The notes under the pieces were generated by a model. The model saw only the letters and a list, made by a program, of their open reading frames with translations, was not told where the DNA came from and did not search any database. A program made the translations under genes and the position numbers. 54,069 nucleotides of DNA from Deltaproteobacteria bacterium Ga0077539. GTDB taxonomy: Bacteria; Myxococcota_A; Polyangia; Polyangiales; Ga0077539. Location of the stretch: positions 1-54,069 of the forward strand of contig LNEO01000192.1 of assembly GCA_001465015.1 (NCBI GenBank). Direction: 5' to 3'. Positions 1 to 8,819 of the stretch are shown in pieces; the first letter of the stretch is position 1; each line of letters opens with the position of its first letter.

Positions 1-20
1 TGCAACTCCCAATCGCCGTC

Positions 21-953
21 TCAGCGGTGCAGTGTTCGGCGCCTCTGGGAGATCCGGGCATCTTCTGCGCTCGTGAGCAGGATGGGAATCACACCCGCAC
101 CGATGCCAAGCCGTTCTTCCGCAGGGGAGCCAGCGCACCGCACGGAGTCGCGTTCGTCGATCGCGCAAATGACGTCTCGATCGGCTGCGATATCCAGCGC
201 AGAAAACGCAAGGTCGAACGGTCCGTTGTCGTCGAAGCAGCGCACCGACGCAGCGCCCACGGGCCGTCCGTACATCGCGCAGATCATCGAGTCGGTCATG
301 GCGATTTCTCGCAGCGATGGCAGCGCTCCAACAGCGCTCCTGTACCAATGCCATCGTTCGTACATCGGCCCGTCGTTTCGAAGGTTCGTCGTGAGCATCA
401 TGGCCTCACACTCGGGCAACAGGAGATCGCACTCCACGACGCCCGACGGCACGCGGCCACACACAAACAACCGTCCACGTCCGAGCCACGGTGAGGACTG
501 CTCCGTGGTGACCGATGCAAAGGCCTCTCGCTCTTCGTGCCAGGGAGGTCGACGAGCCCACGGAAGCCCGCACTCGCGCACTTCGCCGTTCGCCACTGAG
601 CATCCAGAGTACACATATGGCCGAAACACCGCGCCGGGCTCGGTGACTCGCGTCGGCCCGTGAAAGCCGATCGGCCCCGCACCGCAGATGCGAGGTATTC
701 GCAGGTGCTCGCGGTACTCCGATCCCCAACACCACGCCCCATCCGAACGGTTCGCGCACGCGAAGTGAGGACCGACGTAGACGGACGCTCGTTGCTGGGC
801 GCCCGCATCGCTCTCGCTCGTCGAGCTCGCGTCGCGCGGCGTACGACTCGACGCATCTTCGCGGTGCTCCGCCGCGTGCGCCCGCTGCGCTCGTTGCGAG
901 CCCGAACACCGGAGGAGCGCGATCCCGACGACCCACCACCCGCGACGCTTCAC
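21..953 (-). CDS. RCC1-like Cys-paired repeat lipoprotein
   Basis: About 310 aa from a proposed GTG at 953. The frame stays open upstream to 1181, but that extension is Arg-rich and overlaps the next gene, so I place the start before the hydrophobic segment VVGIALLRC, a lipoprotein-type signal with an unusual Arg before the Cys. The mature part carries repeated Cys pairs spaced about 8-12 residues (FACANRSDGAWCWG, CSVANGEVREC, MICAMYG...VRC, ICAIDERDSVRC). This pattern resembles RCC1/BNR-like propeller repeats of secreted myxobacterial proteins that use disulfides. The repeats are divergent and fewer than the seven of a full propeller. It is probably outer-surface or periplasmic. No enzymatic role can be assigned. 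It is divergent from the PASTA gene. The start codon is the least certain point. Confidence 0.6.
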   Translation of the reverse strand: MKRRGWWVVGIALLRCSGSQRAQRAHAAEHREDASSRTPRDASSTSESDAGAQQRASVYVGPHFACANRSDGAWCWGSEYREHLRIPRICGAGPIGFHGPTRVTEPGAVFRPYVYSGCSVANGEVRECGLPWARRPPWHEEREAFASVTTEQSSPWLGRGRLFVCGRVPSGVVECDLLLPECEAMMLTTNLRNDGPMYERWHWYRSAVGALPSLREIAMTDSMICAMYGRPVGAASVRCFDDNGPFDLAFSALDIAADRDVICAIDERDSVRCAGSPAEERLGIGAGVIPILLTSAEDARISQRRRTLHR

Positions 954-1007
954 GCTTCCGATCGTCTCACAGGATCCGCGCTCTTCCAGCGTGTGTGCGG
1001 CATAAAC

Positions 1008-1025
1008 GCGCGTCGATCGACGCGC
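1008..1025. promoter_or_regulatory. 18-bp perfect palindrome in divergent intergenic region
   Basis: GCGCGTCGATCGACGCGC is a perfect 18-bp palindrome lying between the divergent RCC1-like gene (start 953) and PASTA gene (start 1133). Its position fits an operator for a dimeric regulator. Such GC palindromes also arise by chance in this base composition, so a role is only inferred. Confidence 0.3.
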
Positions 1026-1132
1026 TCGTGTTGCGGCGCAGATCCATATTGTCCGTCTTCGATGGCGCGCTCGGGCGCCGTGCCGCTCGCTCCTCGACAG
1101 GGCTGCGGCGCGGTAGAGTCTTCGCCAGCGCA

Positions 1133-1849
1133 ATGAGCGACGACGATTACGATGTGCCTGGGCTGCCCAAGCAGAGGCCACCCAAAGGTCCCGGGATGTT
1201 CGCGGTCATCTCGACGTCGATCGTGACGTCGGTGCTCGCGTCAGTGGCCACGGTGTTCGCGCTGTCGAAGATGCCGTCTTCGCCGCTCGCGGGCGCGACA
1301 GCGAGGGACCTCGGTGGTTCAGCGCCGATCGCAGACTCGGGCCTCGGAGCGGTCACGGTGCCAGACCTCGTGCGCGTTCCGCGAGAGAACGTTCGATCGA
1401 TCGTCGAGGCCGTGGGTCTGCGGTTCATCGAGAGCGAGCGGCACGAGCAGAGCGCGGTGCCCGCTGGCCTCGTCGCCGCGCAAGCGCCCCGCGCAGGAAC
1501 GTCCGTCCCCCGAGGCAGCGACCTCGTCGTCGTGATCTCTGCCGGCCCCGGCGAGAGCGACTCTGGCGTCGCGCCTCCGGTGAACACCGCCGTCGCGCCC
1601 GTCGCGACGCAAGATACCGCCGACGCCGGCGCGCTCTCAGCGGACTCCGTCGCGGTGCCGAGCGTGTACCGTCTGTACGTTCGCGAGGCGCGCTCGCGAC
1701 TCTCGCTCGCGGGGCTCTCGCTCGGCGAAGAGCGACGCGGCGGCTACGACGAGGACATGTCGCCCGGCCGGATCTTGCGTCAGTCCCCCACCGCCGGTAC
1801 GCGCGTCGCGCGCGGCGCGGTCGTGCACGTCTATGTCAACCAGGAGTGA
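1133..1849 (+). CDS. PASTA-domain membrane protein without kinase domain
   Basis: 238 aa from ATG 1133. A TAGAGT -10-like element lies 13 nt upstream, and the longer in-frame ORF (from 995) looks non-coding. Residues 1-20 are acidic and proline-rich, followed by one membrane helix (about 22-45, MFAVISTSIVTSVLASVATV). Two PASTA-like domains follow, the first around 76-145 (VTVPDLVRVPRENV ... SDLVVVISAGP) and the second at the C-terminus (AVPSVYRLYVREARSRLSL ... GAVVHVYVNQE), separated by an Ala/Val/Asp linker. In the PknB family, PASTA repeats bind peptidoglycan or muropeptides. No kinase domain precedes them here, so this is probably a stand-alone cell-wall-sensing or anchoring protein. Confidence in the domain call is good; the function is inferred. 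Confidence 0.8.
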   Translation: MSDDDYDVPGLPKQRPPKGPGMFAVISTSIVTSVLASVATVFALSKMPSSPLAGATARDLGGSAPIADSGLGAVTVPDLVRVPRENVRSIVEAVGLRFIESERHEQSAVPAGLVAAQAPRAGTSVPRGSDLVVVISAGPGESDSGVAPPVNTAVAPVATQDTADAGALSADSVAVPSVYRLYVREARSRLSLAGLSLGEERRGGYDEDMSPGRILRQSPTAGTRVARGAVVHVYVNQE

Positions 1850-1875
1850 CTCGATTTAACTCACACATAATCGAG
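1850..1875. terminator. Short hairpin between convergent genes
   Basis: CTCGATT (1850-1856) and AATCGAG (1869-1875) form a perfect 7-bp stem with a 12-nt loop, lying exactly between the convergent stops of the PASTA and CDF genes. There is no clear T-tract on either side, so termination would be weak or Rho-assisted. Confidence 0.4.
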
Positions 1876-1876
1876 A

Positions 1877-2785
1877 TCACGCTTCGAAATCAGGCTCGAT
1901 GAACTGCCACTTCACCTCGGGTTCGCGCTTTCGAACGCGAGCTTCGAACTGGTTGATCGACTCGGTGAGCTCCTTGCCCGAGATCTTCTCGTCGAACCGC
2001 AGCTTCGCGGCGACGAGCACCTCGCCGGGTCCTTGCTGCACGGTGATGAGTCGCAGCACCTCGACGATCTTGGGGTCGTCCTTGGCGGCGAGCCGCACTT
2101 GCTCTTCGATCTGCGGGTCCGCGCGCTCGCCCAGCAACAGGCCCTTCACCTTGCGCGCGAGAAAGACCGCCACCCACACGAGCACGAGGCCCACCATCAC
2201 GCCGCCGACGCCGTCGAAGCGCGAGTCGATGAAGCGAGCAGCGAGCAGCGCGGCCAGCGCGAACACGTTGCCCACGACGGCGGCGAAGTTCTCTCCCGTG
2301 CACACGACGAGCTCTGCGTCTTTGGTCACCGCGAGATACTCGCGCCGCGAGGCCGAGCCGCGCTTCTTGTCGATCGCGCGGAGGCACTGGGCGAGCGCGA
2401 ACATCTCGAGCACGATCGAGAACAAGAGGATCCCGATGCCGAGCTCGATGTGGTGCACCGGCTCTTTGTGGATGATCTTCTCGATTCCCTCGCCGATCGA
2501 GAACACGCCGCCGCCGAAGAAGAGCATCAGCGCGACGATGAACGACCAGAAGTAGCTCGCTCGCCCCGTCCCGAGCGGGTGCTTCTCCGTCGCTCCCTGG
2601 GTCGCTTGCCTGAGACCGATGAGCAAAAAGATCGAGTTGATGCAGTCGGACGCGGTGTGAATGGCCTCGGCGAGCATCGAGCCCGAGCCCGAGATCGCCG
2701 CGGCGATGCCCTTGGCGACGGCGATCGTTCCGTTGACCGCGAGGCCCGTCACGACGACCTTGGTGGAGTGTCCCTCAGCTGACAT
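1877..2785 (-). CDS. Cation diffusion facilitator (SLC30A9-like)
   Basis: 302 aa from ATG 2785. A TATACA -10-like element 11 nt upstream suggests a very short leader. It is a CDF-family proton/metal antiporter with about six membrane helices and a C-terminal cytoplasmic domain (about 215-302). In helix 2 the HxxxD metal site is seen as H43-TAS-D47. The usual helix-5 HxxxD is replaced by a GENFAAVVGN motif, as in the SLC30A9/ZNT9 branch. The length is typical. The expected substrate is a divalent cation such as Zn2+, Mn2+ or Co2+, but specificity cannot be read here. It stands alone, convergent with the PASTA gene and about 30 bp from the next minus-strand stop, so it could share transcription with the propeller gene upstream. 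Confidence 0.88.
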   Translation of the reverse strand: MSAEGHSTKVVVTGLAVNGTIAVAKGIAAAISGSGSMLAEAIHTASDCINSIFLLIGLRQATQGATEKHPLGTGRASYFWSFIVALMLFFGGGVFSIGEGIEKIIHKEPVHHIELGIGILLFSIVLEMFALAQCLRAIDKKRGSASRREYLAVTKDAELVVCTGENFAAVVGNVFALAALLAARFIDSRFDGVGGVMVGLVLVWVAVFLARKVKGLLLGERADPQIEEQVRLAAKDDPKIVEVLRLITVQQGPGEVLVAAKLRFDEKISGKELTESINQFEARVRKREPEVKWQFIEPDFEA

Positions 2786-2814
2786 TGGAGCGCGGTTGTA
2801 TATCCGAAATCGGC

Positions 2815-4017
2815 TCAGCCGAAGGACGCGATAGGCACGGGCGTCGGCAGATCGGGTCGATACAAGAGGGTCTGCCGCGAGGTTTTCAGCACGAAATACG
2901 GCCCTTCTGCGCGGACAGACTCCGGCGAACCCTGGGCGATGTGCTGCCAGCCGAGGCGCCCGGTGTCCGCGTGGAGCACCGTGAACACTGTCTCGCGCTC
3001 GCCTCTGCGCCCCGCGACCGCGATGAACGGCCCGAGCGACGCGATGGGCTCGAAATCATCTTGCGTGCGCGTCCCCGAGCCGAGGTCCGCGTCGATCGTG
3101 TACCAGACCCGGAGCGAGCTCGGGTCGAGGCCCACGAGCTTGAATTTGTGTGAGCCGCTGAGCTCGCCCAGCAGCGCGACGACGATGGCGTACGTCGCCT
3201 CGAGGCGCTCGATCGCGTAGCCCTTGACGAGCTCGCCGTCCGCCGACGGCCCCATCGGCGTCGCGGCGACGCGAAAGAGATCCGCGGAGTAGACGTACCT
3301 GCCGCACGCGACGGGCGCGCCGCGCTTGTTGTCGAAGGGCGCGCTCGCTTGAAGGAGCACGCGCCCGGTGGGCATCTCGACGACGGCGACGCCCGAGGTC
3401 CCCGAGGCGTCGATGTCCTCGGCGCCGCACAGCACGTTGCGGCTGGCGGTGCGCAGGCGAACCTCGCTCGAGGCGATTCGATACACAGGGACCGGGCCGC
3501 GGTTGGGGTCGATGAACAGCGTCGAGAGCTGCGTTCCGTCGAACGCGCACACCGCGACGCCGCCCGGAATCGCAACGGGCCCGAGGTCCTTGGCGTCCGG
3601 CAAGGTCCAGAGGACGCTCCCGTAGCCGCGCTCGATCCCGAGGTACTGGTCCTGCACGGTCTGCACGACCATCGCCCCAGGAACGCTGGGGTGATTGGGA
3701 TCCCAGAGATTGGGCTTTCCGAAGCCGCACTGCACGGCGGACTCCAGGGTCGTCCGAAAGATCAGTCGCCCAGAGTACAGGTCGAGCGCCCACAGCTGGG
3801 TGTCGTTGACGGCGTAGACGCGCCCGCCCGAGATCACCGCGGGCATGGTGGTCTCGCTCGGCTGCACTTCGGGTGGCGCCTCCCAGAGCACCCGGTTGGT
3901 GATCGCGTCGATCGCGCGCAATCGATTGGACGCGTGGTGAAACCCTACGCAGGGCATGCCGACGAAAGCGTCCACGGCGATGGCCGTGTTCCCGTGGTCC
4001 GAGTCGAGGAGCTTCAA
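2815..4017 (-). CDS. PQQ-like beta-propeller repeat protein
   Basis: 400 aa if translated from the TTG at 4017; the frame is still open upstream, so the start is uncertain. The sequence has repeated blade-like segments with W/Y and AxD motifs typical of PQQ-like or outer-membrane-assembly propellers, for example LRAIDAITNRVLWEAP, LWALDLYSGRLIF, LVGLDPSSLRVWYTID and VLHADTGRLGWQHI. There is no clear quinoprotein active site. No signal peptide is visible from this start; either the protein is cytosolic or the real start lies further up. It is divergent from the acyltransferase (GTG 4065, 47 bp away). A binding or scaffold function is likely, with unknown ligand. Confidence 0.65.
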   Translation of the reverse strand: MKLLDSDHGNTAIAVDAFVGMPCVGFHHASNRLRAIDAITNRVLWEAPPEVQPSETTMPAVISGGRVYAVNDTQLWALDLYSGRLIFRTTLESAVQCGFGKPNLWDPNHPSVPGAMVVQTVQDQYLGIERGYGSVLWTLPDAKDLGPVAIPGGVAVCAFDGTQLSTLFIDPNRGPVPVYRIASSEVRLRTASRNVLCGAEDIDASGTSGVAVVEMPTGRVLLQASAPFDNKRGAPVACGRYVYSADLFRVAATPMGPSADGELVKGYAIERLEATYAIVVALLGELSGSHKFKLVGLDPSSLRVWYTIDADLGSGTRTQDDFEPIASLGPFIAVAGRRGERETVFTVLHADTGRLGWQHIAQGSPESVRAEGPYFVLKTSRQTLLYRPDLPTPVPIASFG

Positions 4018-4064
4018 GCGCTGGTGCCTTTCACCGCCGGAGCATACTCGGGCACACTGCGCTC

Positions 4065-5240
4065 GTGTCGACCCACGAAGACGACGAGCGCGGCCTGTGG
4101 TCGCTGTCGCTCTTGTCGAATCGGTTTCCTGCGCTGCACGGGCTGCGGGCGCTGGCGATCTTGAGCGTCTTGCAGGTGCACGTCTCGGTGGTGCTCAACC
4201 GATTTCACATGCTGCCGGCGGGAAAGCTCTTCGTGATCTCGTCGTCTGTGTGGTTCGGGATGGACCTCTTCTTCGTCCTGTCCGGCTTTCTGATCGGCTC
4301 GATGCTGCTCAGCGACGGCGCGAAGGGATGGCGCGGGGTCGGTCGATTCTATGCGCGACGGTCTTTTCGCATCATCCCGCTCTACTACGTCGTGCTGACG
4401 GCGCTGTGGTTTCTCGAGCAGCCGACGGTCCCGTTCGTCCGCGTGCTGCCAGAGTATCTCTATCTCGCGCCGTATTTGCGCGTGGACATCGGCAACGTGG
4501 TGATGCCCTACGCGTGGTCGCTGTGCGTCGAAGAGCACTTCTACCTGACCGTTCCCTTGTTGATGGCGGTGCTCAATCGGCTGAAGACCCACCGCGCGCG
4601 GATCGCCGTGCTCGTCGCGCTCTGGCTCTCTGCGCTCTTGCTTCGCCACGCGCTCTTTTGGTTCTGGAACATCCCGTGGAACGCCCAGACCATGTTTCGC
4701 TTCATCTACGTGATGACCCACGGCCGCTACGACACGCTGATCGCCGGCGTGCTCCTCGCGTACATCGTGCATCACTTCGGCGATCGGCTCAGGGCGGTCT
4801 TCGCCAAACCCCTCGCGCGATGGGGCTGCTACGCATTCGCCGCGGCGCTCTGCTGGTCGTTGTTTCCCCCGCACCGGAGCGTTGCGCGCTCGCATTGGAA
4901 CCTCTTCGCCTGGGGCACGATCACCAGCGTGATGTACGCCGCGCTGGTCCTGCCGCTCTTGCACGGTCCCCAGCGCGCCTGGCTCTCGCGCTTTCTCGGC
5001 GCGCGGCCGTGGCTGCCGATCGCGACCTTGGGCTACGGCGTCTACCTCGTGCACATTCCCCTGATGAACCACCTCGTGAAGCTGCTCGCGGTGGGTCCGT
5101 TCTTCGCGCAATGGTCGCAAGGGTCGCTCTGGGCGCTGTGTCTCTTGCTCTTGAGCCTGTTGAGCTGGTCGCTCGCGTACGTGCTGCACGTGCTCGTCGA
5201 GAAGCCCGCGCTGTGGCTGCGTGATCGCCTGGCGGCGTGA
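4065..5240 (+). CDS. Acyltransferase-3 (OafA/YrhL-type) membrane protein
   Basis: 391 aa from GTG 4065. It has about ten hydrophobic helices with the hallmarks of acyltransferase family 3: PALHGLRALAILSVLQVHVS near the N-terminus, containing the conserved R and H, then FFVLSGFLIGSM and FYARRSFRIIPLYYVV. Members move acetyl or other acyl groups onto extracytoplasmic sugars, such as O-antigen, exopolysaccharide or peptidoglycan. No SGNH domain is fused, so it is the short form. The genetic neighbours give no clue to the acceptor. It ends 16 bp before the convergent modC stop. Confidence 0.88.
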   Translation: MSTHEDDERGLWSLSLLSNRFPALHGLRALAILSVLQVHVSVVLNRFHMLPAGKLFVISSSVWFGMDLFFVLSGFLIGSMLLSDGAKGWRGVGRFYARRSFRIIPLYYVVLTALWFLEQPTVPFVRVLPEYLYLAPYLRVDIGNVVMPYAWSLCVEEHFYLTVPLLMAVLNRLKTHRARIAVLVALWLSALLLRHALFWFWNIPWNAQTMFRFIYVMTHGRYDTLIAGVLLAYIVHHFGDRLRAVFAKPLARWGCYAFAAALCWSLFPPHRSVARSHWNLFAWGTITSVMYAALVLPLLHGPQRAWLSRFLGARPWLPIATLGYGVYLVHIPLMNHLVKLLAVGPFFAQWSQGSLWALCLLLLSLLSWSLAYVLHVLVEKPALWLRDRLAA

Positions 5241-5256
5241 CCTCGCTCAGCGCGCG

Positions 5257-5970
5257 CTAGCCTTCGTCGCCCTGCTCGCCGAGCTCGACGCGCTCGTCGC
5301 TCTCGAGACGACCGTTGTCCAACGACAGGATCCGCGAGGCCAATCGCTGGGCGTCCGCGGCGTCGTGCGTCACGAGCAACGCCGGGATCCTCGCGCTCGC
5401 GACCAGCTCGCGAAGGACGTCGCCGAGCTCGACGCGCAGCGTGTGGTTGAGCGCGGAGAAGGGCTCGTCGAGCAGAAGCAACCGCGGCGTCGATGCCAGC
5501 GCCCTCGCCAATGCCACGCGCTGCGCCTCGCCGCCTGAGAGCGTCGACGGCGCTCGATCACGAAGCGACCCAGCCCGCGCTCGCTCGAGCCAGGTCATCG
5601 CGACCTCTCGTCGCGCTCGGGCGGTTGGTTCTCGCGCTCCGTACTCCACGTTCTCGAGCACCGAGCGATGCGGAAACAGCGCCAGCGATTGAAACACCAT
5701 CGCGACCCGGCGACGGTGCGGCGCGACAAAGACCCTCGACTCGCCGTCGAACACCGCCTCGCCATCGATGACGACGCGCCCTGCGCTCGGGCGCAGAAGC
5801 CCGGCGACGCACTCGAGAAGCGTGGTTTTTCCCGCGCCAGATGGGCCCATGATCGCGGTGATGGCCGCGTCTGCCTCGAACGTCACGTCGAGCCGAGGCC
5901 GCGACCCGGCTACGCCGCCTACGCCGTCGACGCGGACCCGAACGGACAAGCGTGGAGCGTCACCAGGCAT
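5257..5970 (-). CDS. modC: Molybdate ABC transporter ATP-binding protein
   Basis: 237 aa. ABC ATPase with Walker A GPSGAGKTT (42-50), Q-loop Q94, signature LSGGEAQ (144-150) and Walker B LLLLDEP (164-170). It energises molybdate (or tungstate) uptake through ModB. At 237 aa it lacks the C-terminal TOBE/Mop regulatory domain found in the roughly 350-aa enterobacterial ModC. The start overlaps the modB stop by 11 bp, so it is the last gene of a coupled modA-modB-modC operon. The molybdate assignment rests mainly on the ModA/ModB neighbours. Confidence 0.88.
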   Translation of the reverse strand: MPGDAPRLSVRVRVDGVGGVAGSRPRLDVTFEADAAITAIMGPSGAGKTTLLECVAGLLRPSAGRVVIDGEAVFDGESRVFVAPHRRRVAMVFQSLALFPHRSVLENVEYGAREPTARARREVAMTWLERARAGSLRDRAPSTLSGGEAQRVALARALASTPRLLLLDEPFSALNHTLRVELGDVLRELVASARIPALLVTHDAADAQRLASRILSLDNGRLESDERVELGEQGDEG

Positions 5971-6625
5971 GAGGCTTTCGTTTCGCGAGCTTGGTGCCGA
6001 GATAGAGCGCAGCGATGGCGATGGCCGCGAGCACCGCGACCATCCCCTGCGCCTCGGCGTCTCGGTTGGCTTGCACGGCGTCGTAGATCGCCAGCGAGCC
6101 CGTTCGTGTGAGCCCCGGAATGTTGCCCGCCACCATGAGCGTCACGCCGAAGTCGCCGAGCGCTCGGGCGAATCCGACGGTGATCCCCGCGATGAGCCCG
6201 TTGCGGCTCAGCGGCAAAATGACCGTGAAGAACACCCTCGAAGGCGACGCGCCGAGCGTGGCCGCCGCCGCCGTGAGCCTCGGGTCGACGTCCTCCATCG
6301 CCGCGCGCGCGGTCTTCACCACGAAAGGCAGCGCCGCGATGAACGCCGCCAACACCGCCGCTGTCTTCGTGAACACCAGCGGAGATCCCGTCAGCGACTC
6401 GTACGCGCGGCCGATCGCGCTGCTGCGGCCGAGGACGCCGAGCAGGTAATATCCGAGCACGGTCGGCGGCAGCACCATGGGCGCGGTGACGAGCGCGTCG
6501 AGCAGGTCGCTGCCCGCGAAGCGCGCTCGCGAGAGCACCGCCGCGAGCGCGACGCCCACGATGGCCGCGAGCGCCGTGGCCGCGGTCGCGACCTCGAACG
6601 ACAGGATCAGCGGTTGCCAGTTCAC
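5960..6625 (-). CDS. modB: Molybdate ABC transporter permease
   Basis: 221 aa from GTG 6625; the longer frame to 7075 overlaps modA and is not coding. It is a binding-protein-dependent permease with about five membrane helices. The cytoplasmic EAA loop is visible around residues 145-165 (AAATLGASPSRVFFTVILPL), followed by the ARALGDFGVTLMVAGNIPG stretch typical of ModB/CysTW permeases. The GTG start overlaps the modA stop (6622-6624), implying translational coupling. It forms the inner-membrane channel for molybdate with ModC. Confidence 0.9.
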   Translation of the reverse strand: MNWQPLILSFEVATAATALAAIVGVALAAVLSRARFAGSDLLDALVTAPMVLPPTVLGYYLLGVLGRSSAIGRAYESLTGSPLVFTKTAAVLAAFIAALPFVVKTARAAMEDVDPRLTAAAATLGASPSRVFFTVILPLSRNGLIAGITVGFARALGDFGVTLMVAGNIPGLTRTGSLAIYDAVQANRDAEAQGMVAVLAAIAIAALYLGTKLAKRKPHAW

Positions 6626-7437
6626 GGCGGAAGAACCTGGCTTTCTCCAGGCAAAACGAGACCGAAACGCCGCATTACGGCCCGCCCGTCCGGCCCGTTG
6701 ACGAACCGCGCAAACGCGAGGCCTCCCTCGCGGTTGCCGCCGCGCACGCACACCGCCAGCGCTTGATCGATCGGTCGATGCGATGCTTCGTCCAACAGAA
6801 ACCAGGGATTCTCTCGGTCGCCAACGACCAGCGAGAGCGCCACGATCGCGGCCTCGACGTTGCCCGTCTCTGCGAACTGAAGCGCGTGTCGCACGTTGTC
6901 GCCGTACACGAGCCTGCCCTCGATCGCGCTCCACACGCCAGCGCCCTCGAGCGCCTGTCGCGCGGCCCGACCGTACGGAGCGTGCTCGGGATTGGCGATC
7001 GCGACGCGCCGAAATCGCGGGTCCGCGAGGGCGCGCAGCGTCGTCGCGGGCGCCACCCTGCCGCGCTTGGACCACACCGCGATTCGACCGCGCGCGTAGA
7101 GCGCCCGCGTGCTGCCGTCACACGCGCCGCGCGCGACGAGCTCGTCGACGAACGACGCCTGCGCCGCTGCGAACACGTCGAACGGGGCCCCCTCGCGCAC
7201 CTGTCGCGACAAGAGCCCGGTCGAGCCGAAGGTGAACTCCACGCGCTGCCCAGACCGCCGCTCGAAGCTGCGACCGATCTCTTGAAACGCGACGGTCAGA
7301 TCGGCCGCTGCGGCGACGCGCACGACAGGGCTGCTGCGTTCGGGGCTCGCTCCGCGGCTGCAATCGCAGAGCGCGAGCGCGACGAAGACCCCGAGGATCG
7401 CAGATCGTTCGATGCGCGCTGCGCGTCGCCGCGTCAT
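6622..7437 (-). CDS. modA: Molybdate-binding lipoprotein
   Basis: 271 aa from ATG 7437, with a TAGCCT -10-like hexamer only 7 nt upstream (possible leaderless start). A signal with lipobox-like LALCDC tethers it to the membrane. The mature protein starts RVAAAADLTVAFQEIG, the hallmark of ModA, followed by FTFGSTGLLSRQVREGAPFDVFAAAQ containing the oxyanion-binding Ser. Further family features are RRVAIANPEHAPYGRAARQAL and FARFVNGPDGRAVMRRFG near the C-terminus. It captures molybdate/tungstate outside the inner membrane and delivers it to ModBC. It is first in the operon. No ModE-type operator or Moco riboswitch was recognised in the roughly 100 bp upstream. Confidence 0.9.
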   Translation of the reverse strand: MTRRRAARIERSAILGVFVALALCDCSRGASPERSSPVVRVAAAADLTVAFQEIGRSFERRSGQRVEFTFGSTGLLSRQVREGAPFDVFAAAQASFVDELVARGACDGSTRALYARGRIAVWSKRGRVAPATTLRALADPRFRRVAIANPEHAPYGRAARQALEGAGVWSAIEGRLVYGDNVRHALQFAETGNVEAAIVALSLVVGDRENPWFLLDEASHRPIDQALAVCVRGGNREGGLAFARFVNGPDGRAVMRRFGLVLPGESQVLPP

Positions 7438-7541
7438 GGCGCGGAGGCTACTGGTTCTCTCTGGCCGGCGTCGATGCGATGCGTCCATGGCGCGCACATT
7501 GCGCTCGTTCTCCGCGGTGGCGGCGCGGTCGCATCAGAGGC

Positions 7542-8657
7542 TCAGCGTTGCGCTGCGTCGCGGCTCGTCGTGAGGCTCCCGTCTGCGGCCATCCGCGCGC
7601 TCGCTCCGGACTCGAGCTCGAGCACCAGCTCGCTTCGACATGCGTCCCACCACCCGTCGTTGATCGGCCCGGGCGCGCTCGCGACCAGCGACGGTTCGCT
7701 CACCACCATCGGATCCACCGAGAATACATCGCGCGTCAACGGTCCGTCGTTGCCCATCGATGCAGGCGCGAGCACGTAGTATCGCCCGCGATCGCCTGCG
7801 CGCACGACGACCCGCTCTCCCTCGGCGCGCCCGATCGCGGCGCCCAGTCTGCGCTTTCGTCCGCTCGGGTTGACCGCGAAGAGCCCCGCCTCGGTGACGT
7901 TCCACCGCCATCCTCCCGGCGCAGAACCGCTGGTCGTCCCGATCTCGGGAGACGAAACGGACACCACCGTGGGCTCTTGCAGCAACGGTCCCGTCGTCAA
8001 CGTGAAGCGCTCGGCGAGGATGAATCGACCTTCCGTTCCAGGGCGCCTGCGGGCGCTGCGCGGAGAGCGATCGACCCAACGCAACGCGCGTGTCTCGACG
8101 AGAGCGCTCAGCGAAACGAGGGTCGTCCCGTGAAAATTGAGCGCAGCGCGGTGGGTCCTGCACTCGCTCGGCGGGCTCGCTCGCGCCACGACCGCGCCGT
8201 TGACCTCGAGCTCGATCACCGAGCCGCACTCTGCGTTGCGCGGGCCGAGCAGCGCATACCAGTCCACCGCGACGTGGTCGAAGCGAACCGGTCGATCGAG
8301 CTCGACCGAGAGCGCGTTGTCCTCGTGCTCGCCGATCGTCCACCACACGTCATTGTTGCGCACGACCGTGGCGTGCGAGTGCGCCTCGGGCTTCGAGTAC
8401 GCGAGCCGATAGCCACGACACGCGCGCGCTGACCCTCCCTCGCGCTCGCCGTTGATCCCCACTGTCAGGGACTCGACAGCGCCCGCTGCCGATGTCGTGT
8501 CTGGCTGTGCGTCCGGCGCGGACGGGGACGGAGAAAAGACGTCACTCTGCGTCGAAGCATCCGCGACCGGCGTCGCGATCTCAGTCGTGGGCTTTCGGCT
8601 GCATCGAACGAGCGCGCCAGCAGCGAGAGCAAGCGCGAGGACCAGCGTGCGGTGCAT
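7542..8657 (-). CDS. Hypothetical lipoprotein
   Basis: 371 aa. Signal peptide MHRTLVLALALAAGALVRC, with a lipobox-like end carrying Arg at -1, then a Ser/Pro/Asp/Ala linker (to about residue 60). The mature part is beta-rich with three Cys (ACRG, AECG, SECR). The middle segment (RPVRFDHVAVDWYALLG ... IELEVNGAVVA) looks like a jelly-roll or discoidin-like fold, but I cannot assign a family with confidence. No catalytic motif is visible. It is located between modA and the two-component system, on the same strand, but gaps of 104 and 162 bp make co-transcription uncertain. Confidence 0.65.
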   Translation of the reverse strand: MHRTLVLALALAAGALVRCSRKPTTEIATPVADASTQSDVFSPSPSAPDAQPDTTSAAGAVESLTVGINGEREGGSARACRGYRLAYSKPEAHSHATVVRNNDVWWTIGEHEDNALSVELDRPVRFDHVAVDWYALLGPRNAECGSVIELEVNGAVVARASPPSECRTHRAALNFHGTTLVSLSALVETRALRWVDRSPRSARRRPGTEGRFILAERFTLTTGPLLQEPTVVSVSSPEIGTTSGSAPGGWRWNVTEAGLFAVNPSGRKRRLGAAIGRAEGERVVVRAGDRGRYYVLAPASMGNDGPLTRDVFSVDPMVVSEPSLVASAPGPINDGWWDACRSELVLELESGASARMAADGSLTTSRDAAQR

Positions 8658-8666
8658 TGCGCGATC

Positions 8667-8813
8667 ATGCGACGAATGCCCGCGAGCTCGCCGAAAATCG
8701 CGCGCTGGCGCCGTGGCCCGCGAAGCTGCTGTCGAGCGAAGCCTGCGGTTTCGCTGGGACTCTTCGCGCTGGCGGCGTGGCTCGTCTGGAGCGTGTTTCG
8801 CGCCCCTCGCTGA
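8667..8813 (+). CDS. Possible 48-aa single-helix membrane protein
   Basis: A short frame from ATG 8667 to TGA 8813 in the otherwise empty gap between the lipoprotein start and the regulator stop. The N-terminal half is basic (MRRMPASSPKIARWRR). The C-terminal half is one hydrophobic helix (AVSLGLFALAAWLVWSVF) ending RAPR, so it would be a small inner-membrane protein. Third positions are mostly G/C, as in neighbouring genes. Against it: no Shine-Dalgarno, and only 9 bp separate it from the divergent lipoprotein start. It may be a chance frame. Confidence 0.3.
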   Translation: MRRMPASSPKIARWRRGPRSCCRAKPAVSLGLFALAAWLVWSVFRAPR

Positions 8814-8819
8814 GCGCGC

